Shown: positions 7,926 through 16,871, counted from the stretch's first letter. The stretch: DNA of 64,000 nt from Mycolicibacterium sp. P9-22 (GCF_008329585.1 NZ_NPKP01000013.1:1-64000), one strand, 5' to 3'. The notes: a model not told the origin generated them from the sequence alone. Numbers and translations are program-made.

Positions 7926-9110
7926 ATGAAGATGTCAGCGTTGCTATCGCGTAATGCCAGCTCAAAGCCGGGCGTCATCGGTACTGCCCGCGTTGACCGC
8001 GACATTGACCGATTGCTCCGGCGCATCGGGCCCGGCGATATCGTCGTCCTCGATGCACAGGACCTCGACCGCATCACCGCGGACGCACTGGTGGAGGCGG
8101 AGGTCGCCGGCGTGGTCAACGCCTCGCCGTCGATCTCGGGTCGCTACCCCAACCTCGGTCCGGAGGTTCTGGTGGCCAACGGCATCGTCCTCATCGACGA
8201 GGCGGGCCCCGAGGTCTTCAAGAAGATCAAGGACGGCGCGCGCGTCCGGATCAACAACGGCGGTGTCTACTCCGGTGACCGCCGGATCGGACTCGGGACC
8301 GAGCGCACCGATCTGGAGATCCACGAGCTCATGGTGGAGGCCAAGAGCGGGCTGGTCGCACACCTGGAAGCCTTCGCCGGCAACACCATCGAGTTCATCC
8401 GCAGTGAGAGCCCGCTGCTGATCGACGGTATGGGCATCCCCGATATCGATGTCGACATGGACCGCAGGCATGTCGTCGTGGTCGCCGAGGGGCCCGCGGC
8501 CGCCGATGATCTCAAGGCGCTCAAACCATTCATCAAGGAGTATCAGCCCGTCCTGGTCGGTGTGGGCAGCGGAGCCGATCTGCTCCGCAAGGCCGGCTAC
8601 CGTCCTGCGCTCATCGTCGGTGATCCCAGCACCATCAGCACCGACGCGCTGCGCTGCGGAGCGCAGGTCGTGCTGCCCGCCGACGCCGATGGTCACGCCC
8701 CCGGCCTGGAACGCATCCAGGATCTCGGAGTCGGCGCCATGACCTTCCCGGCCGCCGGATCGGCCGCCGACCTTGCGTTGCTGCTGTGCCACCACCATGG
8801 TGCTTCGCTGATCGTCACCGCAGGCAACAGCGCCACCATCGAGGAGTTCTTCGACCGGTCCCGGCAGCAGAGCAACCCGTCGACGTTCCTGACCCGGCTC
8901 AAGGTCGGCGAGAAACTCGTCGACGCCAAGGCTGTCGCCACGCTCTACCGCAGCCGGGTCTCGGCAGGCGCGATCGCGCTGCTGGTGCTCGCGATGCTGG
9001 TCGCCGTCATCGTCGCGCTGTGGGTGACCCGGGTCGACGCGACCGTGATCGACTGGGTCGTCGACTACTGGAATCGCTTCCTGCTCTGGGCGCAGGGCCT
9101 GGTGTCCTAG
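7926..9110 (+). CDS. steA: SteA-like cell-division/septation protein (Rv1697-like)
   Basis: This 394-residue protein starts at ATG 7926 (MKMSALLSRNAS), the start used by mycobacterial orthologues; a GTG 27 bases upstream is less likely. The body resembles the thiamin pyrophosphokinase-like fold (VGSGADLLRKAGYRPALIVGDPSTIS). One transmembrane helix lies near the C-terminus (SAGAIALLVLAMLVAVIVALWV), so the bulk should be cytoplasmic. In Corynebacterium glutamicum SteA and SteB form a complex controlling septal peptidoglycan cleavage through RipA. The gene sits 42 bases before its partner. A CCTCAACTTGAGG palindrome lies at 7892-7904, just upstream. Confidence 0.88.
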   Translation: MKMSALLSRNASSKPGVIGTARVDRDIDRLLRRIGPGDIVVLDAQDLDRITADALVEAEVAGVVNASPSISGRYPNLGPEVLVANGIVLIDEAGPEVFKKIKDGARVRINNGGVYSGDRRIGLGTERTDLEIHELMVEAKSGLVAHLEAFAGNTIEFIRSESPLLIDGMGIPDIDVDMDRRHVVVVAEGPAAADDLKALKPFIKEYQPVLVGVGSGADLLRKAGYRPALIVGDPSTISTDALRCGAQVVLPADADGHAPGLERIQDLGVGAMTFPAAGSAADLALLLCHHHGASLIVTAGNSATIEEFFDRSRQQSNPSTFLTRLKVGEKLVDAKAVATLYRSRVSAGAIALLVLAMLVAVIVALWVTRVDATVIDWVVDYWNRFLLWAQGLVS

Positions 9111-9152
9111 ATCCCGCGACATCCTCGCTGAATCCTCTCGAAGGGTGCCATC

Positions 9153-10085
9153 ATGATTTCGCTGCGCACGCACGCCATTTCGTTGGCCGCGGTCTTCCTC
9201 GCCCTGGCCATCGGAGTGGTGCTGGGCTCCGGGCTGTTCTCCGACACGGTGCTGTCCGGGCTGCGCAACGACAAGGCCGACCTGCGCACCGAGATCGAGA
9301 CACTGACCGACGAGAAGAACGAACTCAACGAGAAGCTCAGCGCGGCAGGGGAGTTCGACGCGGTGGTGGCGCCGCGCATCCTGCGCGACACCTTGCGGGA
9401 CAAATCGGTGGTGATCTTCCGTACCCCGGATGCCACCGATGATGATGTGGACGCCGTCGCGCGACTGGTCGCCAACGGTGGTGCCACCACCACCGCCACG
9501 ATTGCACTGACCCCGCAATTCGTCGATGCCAACTCCTCGGAAAAGCTGCTGTCGGTGGTCAATTCACCGATCGTGCCGCTGGGCCGGCAACTCAGCACCG
9601 CGTCGGTGGACCAGGGCTCGCAGGCCGGTGATCTGCTCGGGATCGCGCTGCTGCGGGGCAAGGAGCAGGCCGTCCCGGAAGACCAGCGCGAGACCGTGCT
9701 GGCGACCCTGCGCGACACCGGTTTCATCACCTACGACGCGCAGAACATCGATGCCGCGGACACCGCCGTCGTCGTCACCGGAGGTTCGCTCGGCGATGAC
9801 GCCGGCAACCGGGGCACCACGGTGGCACGGTTCGCCGCCGGACTGGCTCCGCACGGTGGGGGCATCGTGCTCGCCGGCCGCGACGGGTCGGCGACCGGGA
9901 CCGCGGCCGTCGCGGTGACCCGTTCGGACGCCGCACTGTCGGGCGCGGTCAGCACGGTCGACGACGTGGACCTCGAGTCCGGACGCATCACCACCGCACT
10001 GGCGCTGAGCGATCTACTCCGCGGCGGCCAGCCCGGCCGTTACGGCATCGGTCAGGGCGCGAACTCCGTCACCGTCCCGCAGTAA
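9153..10085 (+). CDS. mctB: MctB/SteB envelope protein (Rv1698-like)
   Basis: This 310-residue protein has an N-terminal signal anchor (ISLRTHAISLAAVFLALAIGVVLGSG) followed by a short coiled coil (LRNDKADLRTEIETLTDEKNELNEKL) and an alpha/beta periplasmic domain. The M. tuberculosis orthologue Rv1698 was reported as a channel-like protein needed for low intracellular copper, while corynebacterial SteB binds the hydrolase RipA together with SteA. Both roles rest on orthology. Placement directly after steA supports a SteAB complex at the septum. GGAGG-like signals are weak, and ATG 9153 is chosen because it gives a complete anchor. Confidence 0.88.
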   Translation: MISLRTHAISLAAVFLALAIGVVLGSGLFSDTVLSGLRNDKADLRTEIETLTDEKNELNEKLSAAGEFDAVVAPRILRDTLRDKSVVIFRTPDATDDDVDAVARLVANGGATTTATIALTPQFVDANSSEKLLSVVNSPIVPLGRQLSTASVDQGSQAGDLLGIALLRGKEQAVPEDQRETVLATLRDTGFITYDAQNIDAADTAVVVTGGSLGDDAGNRGTTVARFAAGLAPHGGGIVLAGRDGSATGTAAVAVTRSDAALSGAVSTVDDVDLESGRITTALALSDLLRGGQPGRYGIGQGANSVTVPQ

Positions 10086-10127
10086 GTCACAACCCCCGGC
10101 GCGTCAGGCGCGGCTTGTCGGCGCTGG

Positions 10128-10136
10128 TGTTAAGGT
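10128..10136 (+). promoter_or_regulatory. candidate pyrG promoter (extended -10)
   Basis: TGT-TAAGGT fits the extended -10 pattern TGN-TANNNT used by the mycobacterial housekeeping sigma factor. It lies 70 bases upstream of the pyrG TTG in the only gap (120 bases) of this stretch. No good -35 lies at the right distance, which is acceptable for an extended -10 promoter. Confidence 0.5.
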
Positions 10137-10161
10137 GAGATTCCGTGGGTCGGCAGGCCCT

Positions 10162-10181
10162 GAGTTGATGAAAATCGACTC
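10162..10181 (+). promoter_or_regulatory. pyrG leader hairpin with GAAA tetraloop
   Basis: GAGTTGAT (10162-10169) pairs with ATCGACTC (10174-10181), an 8-bp stem with one G-U pair, closed by a GAAA (GNRA) tetraloop. It would form in the pyrG mRNA leader, 13 bases before the GGAGG ribosome site. The role is unknown; mRNA stability or translational control is possible. Confidence 0.4.
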
Positions 10182-10205
10182 GCCCCATCGCCACGGAGGT
10201 TGCAG

Positions 10206-11987
10206 TTGCCCGGTCAAGCGAAGTTACGCAAGCACCCGCAGACAGCGACCAAACACCTCTTCGTCAGCGGTGGTGTCGCGTCTTCACTCGGTAAAGGTCT
10301 GACGGCCAGTAGTCTCGGTCAGCTGCTCACCGCCCGCGGGTTGCAGGTGACGATGCAGAAGCTCGACCCCTACCTCAACGTCGATCCCGGCACCATGAAC
10401 CCGTTCCAGCACGGTGAGGTGTTCGTCACCGAGGACGGCGCGGAGACCGACCTCGACGTCGGGCACTACGAGCGCTTCCTGGACCGCGATCTGTCCGGGT
10501 CGGCCAATGTGACCACCGGCCAGGTGTACTCCTCGGTGATCGCCAAGGAACGCCGCGGCGAGTACCTCGGCGACACCGTCCAGGTGATCCCGCACATCAC
10601 CGACGAGATCAAGCGGCGCATCCTGTCGATGTCGGATCCGGACGCCCACGGCAACCGGCCCGACGTGGTGATCACCGAGATCGGCGGCACCGTCGGGGAT
10701 ATCGAATCCCTGCCGTTTCTCGAGGCGGCCCGCCAGGTCCGCCACGAGGTGGGCCGCGACAACGTGTTCTTCCTGCACGTCTCGCTGGTGCCCTACCTGG
10801 CGCCCTCCGGCGAGCTCAAGACCAAACCGACCCAGCACTCGGTGGCCGCATTGCGCAGCATCGGTATCGCACCCGATGCGCTGATCCTGCGGTGCGACCG
10901 CGATGTGCCCGAGGGCCTGAAGAACAAGATCGCGCTGATGTGTGACGTCGACATCGACGGCGTCATCTCCACCCCGGACGCCCCGTCGATCTACGACATT
11001 CCCAAGGTGCTGCACCGCGAGGAACTCGACGCCTACGTCGTACGCAAGCTCAACCTGCCGTTCCGCGATGTCGACTGGACCCAGTGGAACGACCTGCTGC
11101 AGCGGGTGCACGAACCGCAGGAGACCGTGCGAATCGCGTTGGTGGGCAAGTACATCGACCTCTCCGACGCCTACCTTTCGGTGGCCGAGGCACTGCGCGC
11201 CGGCGGGTTCTCCCATCACGCCAAGGTCGACATCCGCTGGATCGCCTCCGATGACTGCCAGACCGACGCCGGCGCCATCGCGGCACTCGACGACGTGCAC
11301 GGCGTGCTCATCCCCGGTGGGTTCGGTATCCGCGGTATCGACGGCAAGCTCGGCGCCATCCGCTACGCCCGCAAGCGGGGCGTCCCGGTGCTCGGACTAT
11401 GCCTGGGCCTGCAATGCATCGTCATCGAGGCCGCGCGTTCGGTCGGGCTCACCGAGGCCAGTTCGGCCGAGTTCGATCCGGACACCCCTGACCCGGTGAT
11501 CGCCACCATGGCCGACCAGCTCGACGCCGTCGCCGGTGAGGCCGACCTGGGCGGCACCATGCGCCTGGGCGCCTACCCCGCCGTGCTGGAGCCCGGATCC
11601 ATTGTGGCGCAAGCCTACGGCGCCACCGAGGTCTCCGAACGGCACCGGCACCGCTACGAGGTGAACAACCTCTACCGGGACCGGATCGCCGAGAGCGGAC
11701 TCAAATTCTCCGGCACCTCACCGGACGGTCACCTCGTCGAGTTCGTCGAGTACGGCGCCGATGTGCATCCGTTCCTGGTGGGCACCCAGGCCCACCCCGA
11801 ACTCAAGAGCCGCCCGACCCGCCCGCATCCACTGTTCGCCGCCTTCGTCGGCGCCGCCCTGGACTACAAGGCCGGCGAGCTGCTCCCACTGGAGCAGTTG
11901 TCGCGCTCCAACGGCGCCGAGCACCACGAATCAGAACAACACGAATCAGAGCAGCACGAGGAAGCCGAACCGGCCCACCGTGGCTGA
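10206..11987 (+). CDS. pyrG: CTP synthase
   Basis: This enzyme of about 593 residues makes CTP from UTP, ATP and glutamine. The N-terminal synthetase domain begins KHLFVSGGVASSLGKGLTASSLG. The C-terminal class I glutamine amidotransferase domain has GLCLGLQC (catalytic Cys) and HPELKSRPTRPHPL near the end (catalytic His). TTG 10206 is chosen because GGAGG (10195-10199) lies 6 bases before it; TTG 10200 would touch the ribosome site. The extreme C-terminus carries an odd His/Glu/Ser tail, HHESEQHESEQHEEAE, coded by a short tandem DNA repeat. The stop overlaps the NUDIX start by 8 bases. Confidence 0.96.
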   Translation: MPGQAKLRKHPQTATKHLFVSGGVASSLGKGLTASSLGQLLTARGLQVTMQKLDPYLNVDPGTMNPFQHGEVFVTEDGAETDLDVGHYERFLDRDLSGSANVTTGQVYSSVIAKERRGEYLGDTVQVIPHITDEIKRRILSMSDPDAHGNRPDVVITEIGGTVGDIESLPFLEAARQVRHEVGRDNVFFLHVSLVPYLAPSGELKTKPTQHSVAALRSIGIAPDALILRCDRDVPEGLKNKIALMCDVDIDGVISTPDAPSIYDIPKVLHREELDAYVVRKLNLPFRDVDWTQWNDLLQRVHEPQETVRIALVGKYIDLSDAYLSVAEALRAGGFSHHAKVDIRWIASDDCQTDAGAIAALDDVHGVLIPGGFGIRGIDGKLGAIRYARKRGVPVLGLCLGLQCIVIEAARSVGLTEASSAEFDPDTPDPVIATMADQLDAVAGEADLGGTMRLGAYPAVLEPGSIVAQAYGATEVSERHRHRYEVNNLYRDRIAESGLKFSGTSPDGHLVEFVEYGADVHPFLVGTQAHPELKSRPTRPHPLFAAFVGAALDYKAGELLPLEQLSRSNGAEHHESEQHESEQHEEAEPAHRG

Positions 11988-12594
11988 ACACGATTTCGTC
12001 ACCCAGTCCAGCGAGACCGTCCACACCGGGAAGATCCTCGCCCTGCGCCTCGATGAGGTGCAGATGCCGGGCGGCACCGTGGCCCGCCGCGAGGTGGTCG
12101 AGCATTTCGGTGCGGTCGCCGTTGTCGCGCTCGACGATGACGACCGGGTGGCGATGGTCTACCAGTACCGGCACCCGGTGGGGCGCCGGCTCTGGGAACT
12201 GCCGGCCGGCCTGCTCGATGTGGGCGGGGAAGCCCCGGTGCTGACCGCCGCCCGGGAACTGCACGAGGAAGCCGGTCTGGCCGCCGAGAACTGGTCGGTG
12301 CTGGTGGACATCGTGTCGTCGCCCGGTTTCAGCGATGAGAGTGTGCGGGTGTTCCTGGCCACCGGGCTCTCCGAGATCGCACGGCCCGTGGCCGAGCACG
12401 AAGAGGCCGACCTGACACTGGACTGGCTGGCCCTCGACACGGCGGTGCGCCACGTGCTGGCCGGTGAGATCGTCAATTCGATTGCGGTGGCGGGGATCCT
12501 GGCCGCCCATGCGGTATCCGACCGGTCCCGGCTGCGGTCGCCGGACAGCCCCTGGACGGATCGCCCCCACGCGTTCGCGGCCCGACAGGACTGA
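11980..12594 (+). CDS. NUDIX hydrolase, ADP-ribose pyrophosphatase family (Rv1700-like)
   Basis: This 204-residue protein starts at GTG 11980 (AEHDFVTQSSETVHTG), overlapping the end of pyrG. The NUDIX box GLLDVGGEAPVLTAARELHEEAGL is present with all acidic metal ligands but one extra residue in the first spacing. That spacing also occurs in the Rv1700 sequence as I recall it. Members hydrolyse ADP-ribose to AMP and ribose 5-phosphate. The motif QYRHPVGRRLWELPAG upstream of the box is typical of the ADP-ribose clade. It ends 2 bases before xerD. Confidence 0.92.
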   Translation: MAEHDFVTQSSETVHTGKILALRLDEVQMPGGTVARREVVEHFGAVAVVALDDDDRVAMVYQYRHPVGRRLWELPAGLLDVGGEAPVLTAARELHEEAGLAAENWSVLVDIVSSPGFSDESVRVFLATGLSEIARPVAEHEEADLTLDWLALDTAVRHVLAGEIVNSIAVAGILAAHAVSDRSRLRSPDSPWTDRPHAFAARQD

Positions 12595-12596
12595 TC

Positions 12597-13544
12597 GTGA
12601 CGACGGCGATGGGTGTGCTGGACGAACAGATACAGGGCTATCTGGATCACCTCACCATCGAGCGCGGCGTCGCGGCCAACACCCTGAGCTCCTACCGGCG
12701 CGACCTGCGCCGCTACGCCGAACACCTGACCGGTCGTGGCATCGCCGATCTGCGCGCGGTCGGGGAGGCCGATGTCAGCGACTTCCTGATCGCGCTGCGC
12801 AAGGGTGACCCGGACACCGGCACCACCGCACTGTCGGCGGTGTCCGCGGCCCGCACACTCGTCGCGGTGCGCGGGCTGCACCGCTTCCTCACCGCCGAGG
12901 GCGTCGTCGAGGTCGATGTGGCCCGGGCCGTCAAACCGCCCACCCCGAGCCGGCGGCTGCCCAAGAGCCTGACCCTCGACGAAGTGGTCTCCCTGCTGGA
13001 GGCCGCCGGCGGCGAACGCGAATCCGACGGGCCGCTCACCCTGCGCAACCGGGCGCTGCTGGAGGTCCTGTACTCGACCGGCGCCCGGATCTCGGAGGCC
13101 GTCGGGCTGGACATCGACGATGTGGACACGCAATCCCGCTCGGTGCTGCTGCGCGGCAAGGGCGGCAAGCAGCGACTGGTGCCGATCGGCAGGCCCGCGG
13201 TCAGCGCCCTGGACAACTACCTGGTGCGGGGACGCCCCGATTTGGCGCGCCGCGGCAAGGGCACCCCGGGCATCTTCCTCAACGCCCGCGGTGGCCGCCT
13301 GTCCCGGCAGAGCGCGTGGCAGGTGCTGCAGGATTCCGCCGAAGCGGCAGGGATCGCCTCGGCGGTCTCACCACACACGATGCGACACTCGTTCGCCACC
13401 CATCTGCTCGACGGCGGTGCCGATGTGCGCGTCGTGCAGGAACTGCTGGGACACGCCTCGGTGACCACCACGCAGATCTACACACTGGTGACCGTGACCG
13501 CGTTGCGTGAGGTGTGGGCCGGGGCGCACCCGCGGGCCCGCTAA
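12597..13544 (+). CDS. xerD: site-specific tyrosine recombinase XerD
   Basis: This 315-residue tyrosine recombinase resolves chromosome dimers at dif with its XerC partner, under FtsK control. The N-terminal SAM-like core-binding domain (IQGYLDHLTIERGVAANTLSSY) precedes the catalytic domain. The catalytic residues are visible as STGARISEA (Arg I), SPHTMRHSFATHLL (His and Arg II), LLGHASVTTTQIYT (second His and nucleophile Tyr). GTG 12597 is used; ATG 12609 is an alternative. The stop overlaps the stop of the convergent O-methyltransferase. It is the housekeeping enzyme, not a phage integrase: no att repeats or phage genes flank it. Confidence 0.95.
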   Translation: MTTAMGVLDEQIQGYLDHLTIERGVAANTLSSYRRDLRRYAEHLTGRGIADLRAVGEADVSDFLIALRKGDPDTGTTALSAVSAARTLVAVRGLHRFLTAEGVVEVDVARAVKPPTPSRRLPKSLTLDEVVSLLEAAGGERESDGPLTLRNRALLEVLYSTGARISEAVGLDIDDVDTQSRSVLLRGKGGKQRLVPIGRPAVSALDNYLVRGRPDLARRGKGTPGIFLNARGGRLSRQSAWQVLQDSAEAAGIASAVSPHTMRHSFATHLLDGGADVRVVQELLGHASVTTTQIYTLVTVTALREVWAGAHPRAR

Positions 13545-14284
13545 CCGCCCAGGTAATCCGACTCCAGCACCAGATCGGTCAGCAACGTCTGGTACTCGGC
13601 GTGGGTCTTGTGTTCGACGGTCCGCCACCGGGTGCCCTGCTGTTCCTCCATGTAGGCGCGGTACCGCGGCGCACCGGGAATCCGGACGTTGTCGGCCACC
13701 ACGACGGCGCCGGTGCGCAGCCAGCCCCGGTCCAGGATGGCGCGCAGATCGGTCAGATAGGCGTCCTTGTCATGGTCGAGAAACAGAAAGTCCAGTTCCG
13801 CGGGCGCGAAGTCCAGCGCATCCAGCGTGGCCCCGCCGTCACCGATGGTGCCCACCACACAGGTGACCCGGTCGGCGACGCCGGCGTGGGCCCAGATCCG
13901 GCGGGCCACCTCGGCGTTGGCCGCCGACAACTCCACCGAGAACACCCGTGCCCGCGGTGCGGCCCTGGCGATGCGCAGCGCGCCGTATCCGCAGTAGGTG
14001 CCCAGCTCCAGCGCGGTCTTCGGGTCCACCCGCCGCACTGCGTCGTCGAGCAGCAGCCCTTTTTCGTCGCCGACATTGATCAGGTAGGAGTGCTCGTAGG
14101 CGAAGCGGTCGATGGTGGCGATGACATCGTCGAGATCCCCGGGGTGGGCCCGGGTCTCCACGAAGTCCGCGGCGGCCGCTTCCCGGCCGTCACCGACCTG
14201 ACCGGTGGAGGTGATGTTGCGGACACCCCAGGCCAGCCGGATGAACGACCAGCGCAGGAACGGCAGCCGTCTGGTCAGGCTCAT
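13541..14284 (-). CDS. SAM-dependent O-methyltransferase (Rv1703c-like)
   Basis: This 247-residue protein is of the caffeoyl-CoA/catechol O-methyltransferase family. The SAM-binding motif ALELGTYCGYGALRIARAAP lies at about residues 90-110. The metal-binding motif DFLFLDHDKDAYLTDL and the later VVVADNVRIPGAP supply the catalytic acidic residues. An N-terminal helix (LPFLRWSFIRLAWGV) may contact membrane. The natural substrate is unknown. The position between xerD and the parA-like gene matches Rv1703c, with the cycA and PPE genes of M. tuberculosis absent. Confidence 0.88.
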   Translation of the reverse strand: MSLTRRLPFLRWSFIRLAWGVRNITSTGQVGDGREAAAADFVETRAHPGDLDDVIATIDRFAYEHSYLINVGDEKGLLLDDAVRRVDPKTALELGTYCGYGALRIARAAPRARVFSVELSAANAEVARRIWAHAGVADRVTCVVGTIGDGGATLDALDFAPAELDFLFLDHDKDAYLTDLRAILDRGWLRTGAVVVADNVRIPGAPRYRAYMEEQQGTRWRTVEHKTHAEYQTLLTDLVLESDYLGG

Positions 14285-14323
14285 ACCTGCGACATTAGCC
14301 AGCGGGTCTGCAGTACCGGAGGG

Positions 14324-14340
14324 TTATCCACAGTTAGACT
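14324..14340 (+). promoter_or_regulatory. DnaA box beside a -10 element, upstream of parA-scpAB
   Basis: TTATCCACA at 14324-14332 is an exact consensus DnaA box. TAGACT at 14335-14340 fits the -10 pattern TANNNT and lies 52 bases before the parA-like GTG. The box would sit just upstream of the -10 and could let DnaA affect the segregation operon. Single 9-mers can occur by chance, so the link is tentative. Confidence 0.45.
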
Positions 14341-14392
14341 CTGCTGCGATGTTCGCCATGGATGAGGGCCACCCGACCTGCGTGGCTGCAGC

Positions 14393-15253
14393 GTGAGCGA
14401 AGACGAGGCGGCCCCGGAGATCGGCCTCACCGGCCGCCCGCCCCGCGATATCCCCGAACCCCGCCCGCGCAGCGTGCACGGGCCGGCCAAGGTCATCGCG
14501 ATGTGCAACCAGAAGGGCGGCGTCGGCAAGACCACCTCGACCATCAATCTGGGCGCGGCCCTGGCCGAATACGGTCGGCGGGTGCTGCTGGTCGACCTGG
14601 ACCCGCAGGGTGCGCTGTCCGCGGGCCTCGGGGTGCCGCACTACGAACTCGACCACACCGTGCACAACCTGCTGATCGAGCCGCGGGTGTCCATCGATGA
14701 GGTGCTGATCAAGACCCGCGTCAGCGGCCTGGACCTGGTGCCCAGCAATATCGACTTGTCGGCCGCGGAGATCCAGCTGGTCAACGAGGTGGGCCGCGAG
14801 CAGTCGCTGGCCCGTGCCCTCTATCCGGTGCTGGACCGCTACGACTATGTGCTCATCGACTGCCAGCCGTCGTTGGGCCTGCTCACCGTGAACGGCCTGG
14901 CCTGCTCCGACGGGGTGATCATCCCGACCGAGTGCGAGTACTTCTCGCTGCGCGGGCTGGCGTTGCTCACCGACACCGTCGAAAAGGTCAAGGACCGGCT
15001 CAACCCGAAGCTCGAGATCAGCGGCATCCTGGTCACCCGCTTCGACCATCGGACCGTCAACGCCCGCGAGGTGATGGCCCGGGTGGTCGAGCGATTCGGC
15101 GATCTGGTGTTCGACACCGTCATCACCCGCACCGTGCGATTCCCGGAAACCAGTGTGGCCGGTGAGCCGATCACCAGCTGGGCGCCGAAATCCACCGGAG
15201 CCCTGGCATATCGGGCCTTGGCCCGCGAGGTCATCGACCGGTTCGGGTCGTGA
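14393..15253 (+). CDS. ParA/Soj-family ATPase (Rv1708-like)
   Basis: This 286-residue protein has the deviant Walker A KGGVGKTT at residues 41-48, the Walker A' VLLVDLDPQG and Walker B YVLIDCQPSLG. This is a second, non-origin ParA homologue found next to scpAB in mycobacteria; it has no adjacent ParB. By linkage it probably acts with the ScpAB/SMC condensin system in chromosome organisation, which is inference. GTG 14393 is the first start in frame, leaving a roughly 30-residue disordered N-terminus. It begins the parA-scpA-scpB-rluB-cmk-der operon. Confidence 0.9.
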   Translation: MSEDEAAPEIGLTGRPPRDIPEPRPRSVHGPAKVIAMCNQKGGVGKTTSTINLGAALAEYGRRVLLVDLDPQGALSAGLGVPHYELDHTVHNLLIEPRVSIDEVLIKTRVSGLDLVPSNIDLSAAEIQLVNEVGREQSLARALYPVLDRYDYVLIDCQPSLGLLTVNGLACSDGVIIPTECEYFSLRGLALLTDTVEKVKDRLNPKLEISGILVTRFDHRTVNAREVMARVVERFGDLVFDTVITRTVRFPETSVAGEPITSWAPKSTGALAYRALAREVIDRFGS

Positions 15254-15278
15254 GCGACGCTTGCGGAGCGAACCATAG

Positions 15279-16139
15279 GTGGACACGGGGGAGCCGAGCC
15301 TGCGAGGCAACCGCGTGACCGAGGCGGCCGCCCCAGACGCTCCCGAGGCCGCCCAGGGTTTCCAGGTCCGGTTGAGCAACTTCGAGGGCCCGTTCGATCT
15401 GCTGCTGCAGCTGATCTTCGGGCACCGCCTCGACGTCACCGAGGTCGCGCTACACCAGGTGACCGACGAGTTCATCGCCTACACCAAGGAGATCGGCCGC
15501 CAGCTCGAGCTTGATGAGACGACGGCGTTCCTGGTGATTGCTGCCACACTGCTGGACCTCAAGGCCGCCCGGCTGCTGCCCGCCGGTGAGGTGCACGACG
15601 AGGAGGATCTCGCCCTGCTGGAAGTGCGCGACCTGCTGTTCGCGCGGCTGCTGCAGTACCGCGCGTTCAAGCACGTCGCCGGGATGTTCGCCGAACTGGA
15701 AGCCGCCGCGTTGCGCAGCTACCCGCGCGCGGTGTCGCTGGAACCGCAGTTCGAGGAGCTGTTACCCGAGGTCATGCTGGGTGTGGACGCCGAACGCTTC
15801 GCGCAGATCGCGGCGACGGCATTCACCCCACGACCGGTCCCGACGGTGCGCCTGGACCATCTGCACATCCAGTCCGTCTCGGTGCCCGAGCAGGCCAAAC
15901 GCCTGATGGGGCTGCTGGAGGCCCGAGGTGTGGGGCAGTGGGCGTCGTTTTCCGACCTGGTCGCCGACTGTGAAGGGTCGATGGAGGTCGTCGGCCGCTT
16001 CCTGGCGCTATTGGAGCTGTACCGGGCCAGGGCGGTAGCATTCGAGCAAGTAGAACCGCTTGGTGTGCTCCAGGTTTCGTGGACCGGAGATCGGCCAACC
16101 AACGAACACCTCGCAGCCGCAGTGGAAGAAGACTCATGA
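15279..16139 (+). CDS. scpA: segregation and condensation protein A
   Basis: This kleisin subunit of the SMC-ScpAB condensin complex has 286 residues. The N-terminal domain has the family signature FQVRLSNFEGPFDLLLQLI and EFIAYTKEIGRQLELDETTAFLVIAATLLDLKAARLL. The C-terminal winged helix lies near residues 215-265. GTG 15279 gives a 25-residue lead; GTG 15315 is an equally possible start. The last four bases overlap the scpB ATG (ATGA), so ScpA and ScpB should be made in coupled amounts. Confidence 0.93.
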   Translation: MDTGEPSLRGNRVTEAAAPDAPEAAQGFQVRLSNFEGPFDLLLQLIFGHRLDVTEVALHQVTDEFIAYTKEIGRQLELDETTAFLVIAATLLDLKAARLLPAGEVHDEEDLALLEVRDLLFARLLQYRAFKHVAGMFAELEAAALRSYPRAVSLEPQFEELLPEVMLGVDAERFAQIAATAFTPRPVPTVRLDHLHIQSVSVPEQAKRLMGLLEARGVGQWASFSDLVADCEGSMEVVGRFLALLELYRARAVAFEQVEPLGVLQVSWTGDRPTNEHLAAAVEEDS

Positions 16140-16870
16140 CCAACGATGTGACCGATACCGAACCGGGCATCAGCCCGGCTCCGGAATCGGATGCCGAGTT
16201 GATCGCCGATGACACCCCGGAGCCGACGGTCGAAGCGCTCGATGACGCCGAGTTCCGCTCGGTGATCGAGGCGCTGCTGCTGGTGGTGGACACCCCGGTG
16301 ACGGTCGAGGCGCTGGCCTCGGCCACCGACAACCGGGAGGACCGGGTCTCGGCGACCCTGGCCGAACTGGCCGCCGAGCTGACCGAACGCGACAGCGGTA
16401 TCGACCTGCGCGAGGCCGGTGGCGGCTGGCGGATGTACACCCGCGCCCGGTACGCCCCGTATGTGGAACGGCTGTTGCTCGACGGATCGCGGTCCAAACT
16501 GACCCGCGCGGCGCTGGAGACGCTGGCCGTGGTGGCCTACCGTCAACCGGTGACCCGTGCCCGGGTCAGCGCGGTGCGCGGCGTCAACGTCGACGCTGTG
16601 GTGCGCACCCTGGTTGCCCGCGGTCTGATCACCGAAGCGGGTAACGACTCCGATAGTGGCGCCGTCACTTTCGCCACCACCGAGCTGTTCCTGGAACGGC
16701 TCGGACTGTCCTCGTTGGCTGATCTGCCCGATATCGCGCCCCTGTTGCCCGATGTCGATGTCATCGACGACCTGAGTGAAAACCTCAGCGCCGAACCGCG
16801 CTTCGCGAAGCTCGACGGTTCGGCCGCTGTACCCGGCAAGCCGTCGGGTTTCGATGTGGACAAGGACTGA
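16136..16870 (+). CDS. scpB: segregation and condensation protein B
   Basis: This 244-residue partner of ScpA has tandem winged-helix domains, seen as FRSVIEALLLVVDTPVTVEALA and ALETLAVVAYRQPVTRARVSAVRGVNVDAVVRTLVARGLI. It forms dimers that bind the ScpA linker and regulate SMC head opening. The N-terminus and last 60 residues are acidic and probably disordered. ATG 16136 overlaps the scpA stop; an upstream in-frame extension belongs to scpA sequence. It is followed one base later by rluB. Confidence 0.93.
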   Translation: MTNDVTDTEPGISPAPESDAELIADDTPEPTVEALDDAEFRSVIEALLLVVDTPVTVEALASATDNREDRVSATLAELAAELTERDSGIDLREAGGGWRMYTRARYAPYVERLLLDGSRSKLTRAALETLAVVAYRQPVTRARVSAVRGVNVDAVVRTLVARGLITEAGNDSDSGAVTFATTELFLERLGLSSLADLPDIAPLLPDVDVIDDLSENLSAEPRFAKLDGSAAVPGKPSGFDVDKD

Positions 16871-16871
16871 C

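Noticed and set aside
12597..13544. Tyrosine recombinase as evidence of a mobile island
   Set aside because: It is the housekeeping XerD in its conserved gene order, with no attachment repeats or phage genes.
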